In this document: piece by piece, positions 19,266 through 27,101 of the stretch | Numbering within the stretch: position 1 is the stretch's first letter | How the letters are laid out: each line of letters starts with the position of its first letter | Assembly (NCBI GenBank): GCA_002840755.1 | Contig: PHBZ01000003.1 | Location: 71,287-135,286 of the forward strand | Direction: 5' to 3' | Origin: Chloroflexi bacterium HGW-Chloroflexi-10 | Lineage (GTDB): Bacteria > Chloroflexota > Anaerolineae > Anaerolineales > Anaerolineaceae | Length of the DNA: 64,000 nucleotides | Position numbers and translations under genes: made by a program | Notes under the pieces: model-generated | Told to the model about the DNA's origin: nothing | Databases searched by the model: none | Seen by the model: the letters and a program-made list of their open reading frames with translations, nothing else

Positions 19266-20051
19266 ATGAGTGCGATACTGCTTGGCAATAACCTGGTACA
19301 TTATGAAGTGTTAGGCCGCGGACGGCCGATTATTCTGCTGCACGGGTGGGTAGGTTCCTGGCGTTATTGGATTCCGACAATGCAGGCTGCTTCGATCAGC
19401 TTCCGTACGTACGCACTTGATTTCTGGGGTTTTGGTGATACGGCTAAGAATCAAAATTACAGTATCCAGGATCAGGCGATGCTGCTGGATCAATTTATGG
19501 AACAAATGGGGATGATGAAGGTAGCCCTGGTTGGCCACGGTTTAGGTGCTGTGGTGGCGATGCAGTTTGCACTCAAGAATCCGGGTATGGTAGATCGGGT
19601 CCTGGCAGTCTCATATCCGCTGGTCGCCCAGAGTACATCACAGCGTTTAAGAACCAGTAGCGCTGTGGATCTGGTGGACTGGCTGCTCGGCAAGGGGCCG
19701 GAGACTGAACCGGTGCGGACAGATGCGCCGAAGAATGACAGTCTGGCCGTGCGTACCAGCCTCATGGAATTGGCTACCTTTGATTTAAAAACTGCCTGGC
19801 ACGAATTACAGACAAATTGCGTTTTGGTTCACGGGGTCAACGATCCGGCGATTACGCAGCCCACACAGGAGCAGTTCGCAGAACTGCCGATGCGGATTCA
19901 CGCAGTTACATTTGAGCAATCCGGGCATTTTCCAATGCTGGATGAGAGCAGTAAGTTCAACCGCCTGCTGGTAGATTTTTTGGCCCTCGATTCGAGTGAT
20001 TCGCCGCGCGAATTGCAACTGAAAGAGGAATGGAAGCGGCGGATGAGGTGA
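19266..20051 (+). CDS. Alpha/beta hydrolase-like protein lacking the nucleophile serine
   Basis: 261 residues, paralogous to the hydrolase at 8102-8902 (shared LHYEVYGRGRP-like start, ILLHGWVGSW, TYALDFWGFGD). The nucleophile elbow reads VGHGLGA: the catalytic serine of GxSxG is a glycine (GGT codon at about 19531). The acid (GVNDPAITQP) and histidine (QSGHFPMLDE) are retained. It therefore should not act as a serine hydrolase; a binding or regulatory role, or an unusual chemistry, is inferred. It is the last gene of the kinase operon. The C-terminus is basic (KEEWKRRMR). The frame is intact and codon use resembles its neighbours, so it does not look like a decaying pseudogene. Confidence 0.88.
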   Translation: MSAILLGNNLVHYEVLGRGRPIILLHGWVGSWRYWIPTMQAASISFRTYALDFWGFGDTAKNQNYSIQDQAMLLDQFMEQMGMMKVALVGHGLGAVVAMQFALKNPGMVDRVLAVSYPLVAQSTSQRLRTSSAVDLVDWLLGKGPETEPVRTDAPKNDSLAVRTSLMELATFDLKTAWHELQTNCVLVHGVNDPAITQPTQEQFAELPMRIHAVTFEQSGHFPMLDESSKFNRLLVDFLALDSSDSPRELQLKEEWKRRMR

Positions 20052-20141
20052 GAAAAGCAGGCACTGGGTAGCAAAAATTGGAATCAGGGAAGATCTCTTT
20101 AGGGAATACGGGGTTGAACGGTAAATTGAATTAAGTGATGA

Positions 20142-20534
20142 ATGGCTTACAATGGGGGTATGCATGTGACGCTGTTTTATGATGGGTCTTGCCCTTTTTG
20201 TACGGCCAGTGCCGCAGCTTTGGAGCGCATGGATTGGCTGCGCAGGTTGGAGTGTGTGAATTTGCTCACACCGGGGGTTTTGGAGGCGGCCGGTATTGGT
20301 TTTGAAGCAGCCATGACCCGCATCCAGGTGCGCAGTGCGGATGGCCGGGTCACCGAGGGAATTGACGGAGTGTTGGCAATTGCACGGCAGGTGCCGCTGC
20401 TTTGGCTGGGGGTACCGCTTATCTGGTTGGTTATTCGCTTGGGGTGGGGTCAACGCTTATATGATTGGATTGCAGCGCGCAGATTGTTAATTCCTTTACC
20501 GGGGGTGTGCCCGGTGCAGAAGGCGAAGTACTGA
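20142..20534 (+). CDS. DCC-family thiol-disulfide oxidoreductase-like protein (DUF393)
   Basis: 130 residues, or 124 if the ATG at 20160 is used; neither start has a well-spaced ribosome binding site. The N-terminal LFYDGSCPFCTASAAALERM carries the DxxCxxC motif of the DUF393/DCC family, followed by a thioredoxin-like beta-alpha layout. A hydrophobic stretch LLWLGVPLIWLVIRLG at about 88-103 and the C-terminal PGVCPVQK are typical of the family. DUF393 proteins are predicted redox proteins, often of about 130 residues, with no established physiological role. The gene is monocistronic, lying between the kinase operon and the thiamine operon promoter. Confidence 0.82.
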   Translation: MAYNGGMHVTLFYDGSCPFCTASAAALERMDWLRRLECVNLLTPGVLEAAGIGFEAAMTRIQVRSADGRVTEGIDGVLAIARQVPLLWLGVPLIWLVIRLGWGQRLYDWIAARRLLIPLPGVCPVQKAKY

Positions 20535-20618
20535 GTTCGGGATACGGTTCTTCCTAATCCACGAATCTAAATTCCAAATCCCTTCTGCCTGATTCACGCT
20601 CAAAAATTCCACACTCAC

Positions 20619-20647
20619 TTGACAAAGCTTCGGCTATCTTCTATACT
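20619..20647 (+). promoter_or_regulatory. Promoter of the thiamine operon
   Basis: TTGACA at 20619-20624 and TATACT at 20642-20647 are separated by 17 bases. Transcription would start near 20653, just ahead of the TPP riboswitch. Confidence 0.75.
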
Positions 20648-20668
20648 AACCACGAAACAAATACATAG

Positions 20669-20760
20669 CAACGGGGAGCCTTGTGTATAGGCTGAGAGGA
20701 AGACAGATGGTCTTCGACCCGCAAACCTGATCCGGATAATGCCGGCGGAGGAATCTGCAC
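20669..20760 (+). promoter_or_regulatory. TPP riboswitch (THI element)
   Basis: All conserved THI-box blocks are in order: ACGGGGAGCC, GGCTGAGAGGA, then GACCCGCAAACCTGATC, GGATAATGCCGGCGGAGGAA. The variable P3 arm (agacagatggtct) sits between the GCTGAGA and GACCC blocks. The aptamer binds thiamine pyrophosphate and should lower expression of the downstream uptake and kinase genes when TPP is plentiful. Confidence 0.96.
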
Positions 20761-20778
20761 GATAGTCTGTGTACCCTG

Positions 20779-20807
20779 CACCCGCCGCACCCGGCGGGTG
20801 TTTCATT
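20779..20807 (+). terminator. Expression-platform terminator of the TPP riboswitch
   Basis: A perfect 9-bp stem CACCCGCCG / CGGCGGGTG (20779-20787 with 20792-20800, loop CACC) is followed by TTTCATTT. It lies between the aptamer and the AAAGGAG of the first gene, so it is the likely intrinsic terminator formed when TPP is bound. The T-tract is interrupted by one C-A. Confidence 0.75.
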
Positions 20808-20822
20808 TCCAAAGGAGAAAAG

Positions 20823-21482
20823 ATGGAAGGCCACAGTGCAATGATCTTTGTGAATGGGGAGCTGCGCGCTTTGCAGGCGGTAAAAGCCTTGCTGCCCGAT
20901 TATGATCTTTGGATTGCGGCGGATGGTGGTCTGCGGCATACACACAGGTTGGGAATAGTTCCGCATGTATTGATTGGTGATCTGGATTCGGTGACGACCG
21001 AACAGGTAGCTGAGCAGCGCCGTCTGGGAGTGGAAATTTTGCAATATCCGAAAGAAAAAGACGAAACCGATCTGGAATTGGCCCTGGATCTGGCGCTGCA
21101 GCGTGGCTGCCGGCGAATTTCACTGGTTGGTGCATTGGGAGGGCGTCTCGACCATACATTGGGCAACCTGTTTTTACTGAACCGCCCGGAATTAGCCGGG
21201 GTGGATGTGCGTCTCTGTGATGGGCAGGAAGTGGTCTGGCTGGTGGGGCGGCATACGCTGATTGATGGTGAAGCCGGGGAGCAGGTTTCTTTAATCCCAT
21301 TCAGCGATGAAGTAAGCGGCGTGCGCACAGCCGGCATGAAATATCCATTGAAATCAGAAACACTCTACCGCTGGTCTACGCGTGGGATCAGCAATGAACT
21401 ATTGCTCCAACAGGCTGAAGTGTGGACAGATACAGGAACATTACTCTGTATCCACAGCCTGAACACTAAACCATCTGAATGA
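20823..21482 (+). CDS. thiN: Thiamine pyrophosphokinase
   Basis: 219 residues from the ATG at 20823, which follows AAAGGAGAAAAG. It transfers pyrophosphate from ATP to thiamine, giving TPP directly. Diagnostic motifs are WIAADGGLRHTHRLG, LIGDLDSVT, YPKEKDETDLELAL and LVGALGGRLDHTLGN, matching the catalytic domain of the TPK/ThiN family; the C-terminal B1-binding domain includes VSLIPFSDEVSGV, TAGMKYPL and STRGISNE. It is the first gene behind the TPP riboswitch and precedes a thiamine ABC importer, so the operon is a salvage route: import thiamine, then pyrophosphorylate it. No thiC, thiE or thiD is visible. I use the Bacillus symbol thiN. Confidence 0.93.
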   Translation: MEGHSAMIFVNGELRALQAVKALLPDYDLWIAADGGLRHTHRLGIVPHVLIGDLDSVTTEQVAEQRRLGVEILQYPKEKDETDLELALDLALQRGCRRISLVGALGGRLDHTLGNLFLLNRPELAGVDVRLCDGQEVVWLVGRHTLIDGEAGEQVSLIPFSDEVSGVRTAGMKYPLKSETLYRWSTRGISNELLLQQAEVWTDTGTLLCIHSLNTKPSE

Positions 21483-21495
21483 AGGAGAAGAAAGC

Positions 21496-22572
21496 ATGAA
21501 ACATTTGCGTAATCTAATGATAGCCGGCTTGCTCAGCGTTATTTTGCTGACGGCATGTGCTCCGCAAGCTGCTGCACCAACCCAGTCATCCGTACAAGAA
21601 CCGGTGGTTTTAAATGTGATGACTCACGATTCCTTTGCGATCAGCGAAGAAGTGATCGCCGCTTTTGAAGCGGAAAACAATGTAAAAATCACGTTCCTGC
21701 CCTCCGGAGATACCGGTGCGGCTTTGAACCGCGCCATCCTGACCAAGGGCTCGCCCCAGGCGGATATATTCTATGGAGTGGATAACACCTTCCTCTCAAG
21801 GGCGCTTTCCGAAGAGATTTTTGAGGCATACGCCAGCCCATCGTTGAAGGATGTTCCGGATTCGTTTAGACTGGACAGTGGAAATTTTGCCCTGCCGGTG
21901 GATTTTGGGGATGTGTGTATCAATTACGATAAAGCCTATTTTGCGGATAAAGGGTTGGCAGTTCCGGGAGGGTTGGCGGATTTGCTCAAACCCGAATATA
22001 AGGGATTGCTGGCTGTAGAAAATCCGGCTACCTCCTCACCCGGGCTGGCTTTCCTGATGGCGAGCATTGCCGAATTTGGCGAGGATGGTTACCTCGAATT
22101 CTGGCAGGGACTGCGCGAAAATGATGTGGTGGTGGTGAACGACTGGGAAACCGCTTACTATGCCAATTTTAGCGCATCGTCCGGCAAGGGCGACCAGCCC
22201 ATGGTGGTCTCGTACGGTTCCAGCCCGCCGGCGGAAGTGATCTTTGCCGAAGTAACCCCGGACGATGCGCCTACTGCATCGATTGTGGCAGCCAACACTT
22301 GTTTTCGCCAGATTGAATTTGTGGGCATTCTCAAAGGAACTCAGCAGCGGGCAATGGCCGAAAAATTTGTCGATTACATGTTAAGTAAAACTTTCCAGGA
22401 AGATTTACCGATGCAGATGTTTGTCTTTCCGGTGAACAGCCAGGCCCAGCTTCCTGAGGCGTTTGAGCTTTTTGCGCAAATCCCCGAGCAGCCGGCCACG
22501 TTGGACTCCGCCTTGATCGCCGAGAAACGTGAAGCCTGGGTGGATGCCTGGACGGATACAGTGTTGCGATAG
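21496..22572 (+). CDS. thiB: Thiamine ABC transporter substrate-binding lipoprotein
   Basis: 358 residues with a lipoprotein signal peptide: hydrophobic core LLSVILLTAC with lipobox LTAC, lipidated on Cys at about 21. The mature protein fits the ThiB/TbpA group of periplasmic binding proteins: LNVMTHDSFAISEEV, the DIFYGVDNTFL segment, LPVDFGDVCINYD and MVVSYGSSPPAE. It should capture thiamine (or a phosphate ester) outside the membrane and hand it to the permease encoded next. Start at ATG 21496 with AAGGAGAAG upstream, 13 bases after thiN. The TPP riboswitch supports thiamine as substrate over iron or sulfate, which related proteins bind. Confidence 0.9.
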   Translation: MKHLRNLMIAGLLSVILLTACAPQAAAPTQSSVQEPVVLNVMTHDSFAISEEVIAAFEAENNVKITFLPSGDTGAALNRAILTKGSPQADIFYGVDNTFLSRALSEEIFEAYASPSLKDVPDSFRLDSGNFALPVDFGDVCINYDKAYFADKGLAVPGGLADLLKPEYKGLLAVENPATSSPGLAFLMASIAEFGEDGYLEFWQGLRENDVVVVNDWETAYYANFSASSGKGDQPMVVSYGSSPPAEVIFAEVTPDDAPTASIVAANTCFRQIEFVGILKGTQQRAMAEKFVDYMLSKTFQEDLPMQMFVFPVNSQAQLPEAFELFAQIPEQPATLDSALIAEKREAWVDAWTDTVLR

Positions 22573-22583
22573 GCAAACTACGC

Positions 22584-24302
22584 GTGTTAAATTTTTTGAA
22601 ATTTGGTAAATTGACCCACAGAAAATGGTCACCCGACCTGCTGCTGATTGCATTGCCGCTGGCATTTCTGGCTTATTTTTATTTCCAACCGCTGCTGGCT
22701 ACGTTTCGGATGGCCTGGCAGAGTGGCATGGAAAACGGTTTGAGTGCAGATCTGTGGCGTCGGGTGGCGCAGCCGCTGGGATTTACCTTCTGGCAGGCGG
22801 GGCTATCCACCCTGCTGACCTTTGTGGTGGGCATCCCGGCGGCGTATGTCTTTGCCCGTTTCCGCTTTCGCGGCAAAACGCTGATGCGCCTGCTAACGAC
22901 CATTCCGTTTATCATGCCCACGGTGGTGGTGGCAGCCGGGTTTAATGCCCTGCTGGGTCCCAAAGGCTGGTTGAATCTGCTGCTGATAAACGTCTTCGAC
23001 CTGGAACAGGCGCCTATTCGCATTCTCAACACCCTGGGTGCGATCCTGCTGGCGCATGTCTTTTACAACACCACGGTGGTGATTCGCGTGGTGGGTGGTG
23101 CCTGGAGTCAGATGGATCCGCGCATGGAACAGGCAGCGCGCACTCTGGGTGCCAGTCCCTGGCAGGTATGGCGTTCACTGACCCTGCCGCTATTACGTCC
23201 GGCATTGATTTCAGCATTGCTGCTGGTCTTTTTATTCGACTTCACCAGTTTTGCCGTGGTGCTGCTCATGGGTGGTCCGCGTTTTGCCACCCTGGAAGTG
23301 GAAATCTATACCCAGGCGTTGCACATGCTCAATCTGCCGCTGGCCGGACTGCTATCGGCTATACAATTGGCCTGTACCTTGCTGCTAACGGTGGTGTACG
23401 CCTGGTTTAACCGCCGCCGGGTGCTGGCGCTGACGCCGCGCGACCCATCCGAGGTTGAAAAACCGCCGCGTGGGGTGGGCGAAAAGACATTGGTGAACGG
23501 TATGCTGATTTTTATGATGGCTCTGTTTGTCACGCCGCTTGCTTCGCTGGTGCTGCGCTCTTTCTTGCAGTTGGATGCTGTGCGCGGCGAGCGCGGTGTG
23601 GTGCAAAGCGGTTTTACCCTGGCGTATTATCAGGAATTGTTTATTAACCGGCGGCAGACGCTGTTTTATGTGCCGCCGGTGAATGCGCTGTTTAACTCAT
23701 TGTGGTTTGGCTTTCTAACGGTGTTGATTGCGTTGACGCTGGGGTTTTTGGCGGCGCAGGTGCTGGCGCGCCAGAGCCGTTGGACGCGCCTGCTGGATCC
23801 AATCTTGATGCTGCCGCTGGGAACTTCCGCGGTGACATTGGGTTTGGGCTTTATTCTGGTGTTCAACAAACCGCCGGTGGATGTGCGCTCCTTTCCGCTG
23901 CTAATCCCGATTGCGCATTCCCTGGTAGCGCTGCCTTTTGTGGTGCGCATATTGCAGCCGGCGATCAGCTCCATTCCGCCGGTGTATCGCCAGGCGGCTG
24001 GTGTGCTGGGCGCTTCACCCTGGCGGGTATGGTGGCGGGTGGATTTTCCCATTCTGCTGCGTGCGTTTGTTTCGGCAGCGATCTTTGCCTTTACTGTTTC
24101 ACTGGGAGAATTTGGCGCAACAACCTTCCTGAGCCGCCCGGAACTGCCAACCATCCCGGTGGCGATATACCGCTACCTCTCCCAACCGGGGGCGTTAAAT
24201 TACGGACAGGCGCTGGCAATGTCGACCATTTTGATGGTTATTTGTGCTTTATCCATTGGCCTGGTGGAAAAATTGCGGCTGCCGGCGATGAGTGATTTTT
24301 AG
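22584..24302 (+). CDS. thiP: Thiamine ABC transporter permease (fused two-domain ThiP type)
   Basis: 572 residues from a GTG at 22584, 11 bases after the binding protein. About twelve membrane segments are arranged as two homologous BPD_transp_1 halves. Each half has an EAA loop: EQAARTLGASPWQVWRSLTL at about residues 180-200 and RQAAGVLGASPWRVWWRV at about 470-490. This duplicated architecture is typical of ThiP and of FbpB-like iron permeases; the riboswitch and neighbours favour thiamine. It forms the transmembrane channel and contacts the ATPase via the two EAA loops. A short soluble linker separates the halves (SEVEKPPRGVGEKT). Confidence 0.9.
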   Translation: MLNFLKFGKLTHRKWSPDLLLIALPLAFLAYFYFQPLLATFRMAWQSGMENGLSADLWRRVAQPLGFTFWQAGLSTLLTFVVGIPAAYVFARFRFRGKTLMRLLTTIPFIMPTVVVAAGFNALLGPKGWLNLLLINVFDLEQAPIRILNTLGAILLAHVFYNTTVVIRVVGGAWSQMDPRMEQAARTLGASPWQVWRSLTLPLLRPALISALLLVFLFDFTSFAVVLLMGGPRFATLEVEIYTQALHMLNLPLAGLLSAIQLACTLLLTVVYAWFNRRRVLALTPRDPSEVEKPPRGVGEKTLVNGMLIFMMALFVTPLASLVLRSFLQLDAVRGERGVVQSGFTLAYYQELFINRRQTLFYVPPVNALFNSLWFGFLTVLIALTLGFLAAQVLARQSRWTRLLDPILMLPLGTSAVTLGLGFILVFNKPPVDVRSFPLLIPIAHSLVALPFVVRILQPAISSIPPVYRQAAGVLGASPWRVWWRVDFPILLRAFVSAAIFAFTVSLGEFGATTFLSRPELPTIPVAIYRYLSQPGALNYGQALAMSTILMVICALSIGLVEKLRLPAMSDF

Positions 24303-24318
24303 AGATGAGGTGTTGCTG

Positions 24319-25362
24319 ATGCTCGCAGTGGTTGATCTGTATAAAAACTATGAAGGCCAGCCTTTGCTCAAGGGAGTTTCCTTTGAAGCCGCGGCGGGAG
24401 AGACAGTGTGCTTGTTGGGGCGCTCCGGAAGCGGTAAGAGCACGATTTTGCGCATTATCGCCGGGATTGAAACCGCTGAGCAGGGAAAGATATTGTGGCA
24501 GGGACGCGACCTGACGGATGTGCCGGTGCACCAGCGTGCCTTTGGTTTCATGTTTCAGGATTACGCGCTTTTCCCGCACCGCAATGTGTTTGAGAATGTG
24601 GCTTTTGGGCTGCGCATGCAGAATCTGAGTAAAGCAGAGATTGTACGGCGCACATCCGCTGTGCTGGAAAAAGTAAATATGACGTCCTTTGCCAAACGCA
24701 GCGTGACCGAGCTCTCCGGCGGGGAGCAGCAGCGCGTGGCACTGGCGCGCGCATTGGCGCCCGAACCGCGTCTGTTGATGTTGGATGAACCGTTAGGCGC
24801 ACTCGATCGCAGCCTGCGCGAGCAGCTCATGCAGGAACTGCGTGATGTACTGCACGCCAGCGGCATCCCGGCGATATACGTGACGCACGACCAGGAAGAA
24901 GCCTTTACTTTAGGCGATAGGCTGATCCTGCTGCATGATGGGCAGATTGAACAGAGCGGCACACCGCAGGAAATTTACGCCACGCCGCGCAACCCGTGGG
25001 TGGCGCGTTTTCTGGGGTTGAACAACCTGGTTCCGGGGAAAGTGAGTGCTCTCAATCCCTTAAGCGTGAAAAGTGCCCTGGGTGACTTGCAGGTAAAGAC
25101 GCCGCCGGGAGCAGCGTTGGCAATCGGCCAGCCGGTGACGCTGCTGGTGCGCCCGGATGCGGCGCAGTTGAATGGTGAGTCGGGAAATACCGTGCGTGTA
25201 GAGGTGCGCGATGTGGTCTTTTTGGGGCAGCAGTATCGCGTACGCGCTGTTTGCGGCGGGGTGGAGCTGGACCTGATGCTGGAGGATGTGGTGCAGGTGG
25301 GTGAGGTGTTGGTGTTGCATTTGGGGGTGGATGGGCTGGATTGTTTTGAGGAGGGGCAGTAG
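24319..25362 (+). CDS. ABC transporter ATP-binding protein (thiamine importer, ThiQ/PotA-like)
   Basis: 347 residues from the ATG at 24319; the longer reading from 24292 would overlap thiP. Walker A LLGRSGSGKST, Q-loop FMFQDYALFPH, signature ELSGGEQQRVALARAL, Walker B LLMLDEPLGALD and H-loop IYVTHDQEEAF are complete. A C-terminal TOBE-like domain (about 280-345) makes it longer than E. coli ThiQ and closer to the PotA/FbpC group. It energises the importer on the inner face of the membrane. It is the last gene of the TPP-controlled operon; the converging DUF234 ATPase gene ends 11 bases downstream, and no clear hairpin separates them. Confidence 0.92.
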   Translation: MLAVVDLYKNYEGQPLLKGVSFEAAAGETVCLLGRSGSGKSTILRIIAGIETAEQGKILWQGRDLTDVPVHQRAFGFMFQDYALFPHRNVFENVAFGLRMQNLSKAEIVRRTSAVLEKVNMTSFAKRSVTELSGGEQQRVALARALAPEPRLLMLDEPLGALDRSLREQLMQELRDVLHASGIPAIYVTHDQEEAFTLGDRLILLHDGQIEQSGTPQEIYATPRNPWVARFLGLNNLVPGKVSALNPLSVKSALGDLQVKTPPGAALAIGQPVTLLVRPDAAQLNGESGNTVRVEVRDVVFLGQQYRVRAVCGGVELDLMLEDVVQVGEVLVLHLGVDGLDCFEEGQ

Positions 25363-25373
25363 AAGGAATAACC

Positions 25374-26783
25374 TTATTCGCCCCTGACAAGATCTCGGAT
25401 TGTATACAATCCGGTGCCGGTGTTATCAGCTTCGGCCATCAATGCTGGCGTAAATCCGGATCGTGAGAATAAGGCATACTGGATCTCTTTTATTTCGCTG
25501 TCCCGCATCAGCAAATTTGTTTTTTGTTTCAGGTTTTCTAAAACATCGATCCCGATTGGGTTGACCGACCATTTACATTCGGCAGCCAGGGCAGCCTTTT
25601 CCGTCTGGCTGATGGCCAGAACATCGATCTCGGTCTCCCGGTTCCACCAACCGCCAATGCGCTCAGGAATGAAGGATAGTTTCCCCATCTGTGCCAGTTT
25701 TGCCGCATACATGCGGGCGGCTTCTTCAAAAGCTGTGGACGCAAAGTGATCCAGATCCGGGCGAATACGTTGTTCAAGAATAGCCTCGGATAATCCAAGA
25801 TCCAATCCCGATTGGTTGGGATGCACGTAGCGGAACCAGAATCGCAGGAAATGATCATCAATCTGATACAGGCCCTTTTTGCTCTTTTCTGGCTGACTTT
25901 CGGTTACCGGTACACGCCTGGTAATCAGGTGCATCTGCTGCAGGATATCCAGATAACGCGATACGGTGTTGACTTCCCCAACGCCGGAAGCCTGAGTGAT
26001 CTCGTTCAGGCGCGTCCGTCCCTGGGCAATGGCACGTAAAATTGAGAAATAATTACGCGGTTCACGTAATTCCTCCATCAATAACAATCGGGGTTCGCTG
26101 TAGAGCGTGCCGGTTTGTGGATTGAGAATGTGGTGGTGAATGTTGGTAAACAAATTCTGTGTGGTATTGAACGTACACAGGTAATACGGCATCCCCCCAA
26201 GGATCGCCCAGGCCAGGAATTTTTCATCCATAGAATATTCCGGAAAAAACAAAGCGGAGGACGGTAAATCCAATGGACGGAGGAGCGTACTGGCAGTGCG
26301 CCGTCCATAAAGGGGTGCCTGATACCCGAGAACTTCGATTTCCATCATGCCAATATAGGAGCCGCATAAGATCAACAGTAGCCCGCTGTCTTTGAGTTTT
26401 TCATCCCAGACCTTTTGCAGGATGGATGGAATGGCTTTATTGCCGCTAATCAGGTAGGTGAATTCATCCAGCACGACAATAGGTCGCGGCAGCATGGGGA
26501 GATCTGCCAGTGCCATAAAAGCGGCTTCCCAGGAGGGGAACGTAAACCCTGGCGCAACTTCCCTGTGTTCAAAACCGTAGATTTGCCGGGAAAAAATAGC
26601 CAGTTGTTCACTATCGCTGCTGAGTGTGGCAATAAAAAAAAGATGGGGTTTCTCGGTGCAAAATGCGCGTAACAGTTCGGTCTTGCCAACCCGGCGGCGG
26701 CCATACAGTACGAATAGTTCGGCGCGATTTGAATTGTACAGGTTGTTCAACTGCTCAATTTCAGTTTTTCGATTAATAAACAT
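25374..26783 (-). CDS. AAA+ ATPase with C-terminal DUF234 (archaeal-type ATPase family)
   Basis: 469 residues. The N-terminal start FINRKTEIEQLNNLY, Walker A YGRRRVGKTELLRAF (about 24-38), Walker B PIVVLDEFTYLI and the sensor-like LLILCGSYIGMME identify the ATPase_2/STAND-like group. A winged-helix segment at about 250-320 (EITQASGVGEVNTVSRYLDI) is followed by DUF234 (about 325-450) with a WWNRETEIDVLA motif, which resembles a PD-(D/E)xK nuclease core (E-x-D with AAECKW). These proteins are common in archaea, Thermotoga and Chloroflexota, often as mobile singletons, and their function is not known. The ATG at 26783 is followed upstream by a direct repeat in the promoter region. Confidence 0.88.
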   Translation of the reverse strand: MFINRKTEIEQLNNLYNSNRAELFVLYGRRRVGKTELLRAFCTEKPHLFFIATLSSDSEQLAIFSRQIYGFEHREVAPGFTFPSWEAAFMALADLPMLPRPIVVLDEFTYLISGNKAIPSILQKVWDEKLKDSGLLLILCGSYIGMMEIEVLGYQAPLYGRRTASTLLRPLDLPSSALFFPEYSMDEKFLAWAILGGMPYYLCTFNTTQNLFTNIHHHILNPQTGTLYSEPRLLLMEELREPRNYFSILRAIAQGRTRLNEITQASGVGEVNTVSRYLDILQQMHLITRRVPVTESQPEKSKKGLYQIDDHFLRFWFRYVHPNQSGLDLGLSEAILEQRIRPDLDHFASTAFEEAARMYAAKLAQMGKLSFIPERIGGWWNRETEIDVLAISQTEKAALAAECKWSVNPIGIDVLENLKQKTNLLMRDSEIKEIQYALFSRSGFTPALMAEADNTGTGLYTIRDLVRGE

Positions 26784-27101
26784 GTTGGCCTCCGCTTGAG
26801 TGGATCAGGTCTATAATAGAGTAAAATACTAATCGTAATTATTATAATCGTAATTAGTAAAATATTCAACAAAAAATTACTACAATGCGAAACAACCAGG
26901 GGTAAAATGGAAAGAATGTCGGATAGTATCCCTGCGGGCACAGCAGTCTCAGTACCAGTAGACCAACCCGGCCGGTGTGCAAACCAACTGTAGGGTCGAA
27001 TAATCTCGCTAAGGGGTTGGTTCATATATAATCTCATTAAGTGGCGTGGTTGTTGGGAAGCCGCGATTTGGGCTGGGTTTAGTATTTTTTGGGAGGAAGC
27101 G
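26784..27101. other. Intergenic region between divergent DUF234 ATPase and DUF4091 genes
   Basis: 318 bases with no credible gene. The left third is very AT-rich and holds an 11-base direct repeat. A TATAAT at 27027-27032 may be a -10 element for the DUF4091 gene, but I see no good -35. The two halves of an imperfect inverted pair (aaccaac near 26985, gttggtt near 27016) flank about 25 bases. GGGAGGAAGC at 27091-27100 is the ribosome binding site of the rightward gene. Confidence 0.5.
26831..26856. repeat. Tandem 11-base direct repeat in the ATPase promoter region
   Basis: AATCGTAATTA occurs at 26831-26841 and again at 26846-26856, 15 bases apart start to start, about 50-75 bases upstream of the leftward ATPase start. 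The reverse strand also shows a TATAAT across the repeat. The arrangement suits an operator for a dimeric regulator, but low complexity makes chance a real possibility. Confidence 0.4.

Noticed and set aside
19806-20453. 215-residue reverse frame across the hydrolase-like and DCC genes
   Set aside because: Spans two real genes on the other strand and lacks recognisable features.
23702-24295. 197-residue + strand frame within the permease gene
   Set aside because: Out-of-frame shadow of thiP; the permease frame carries both EAA loops.
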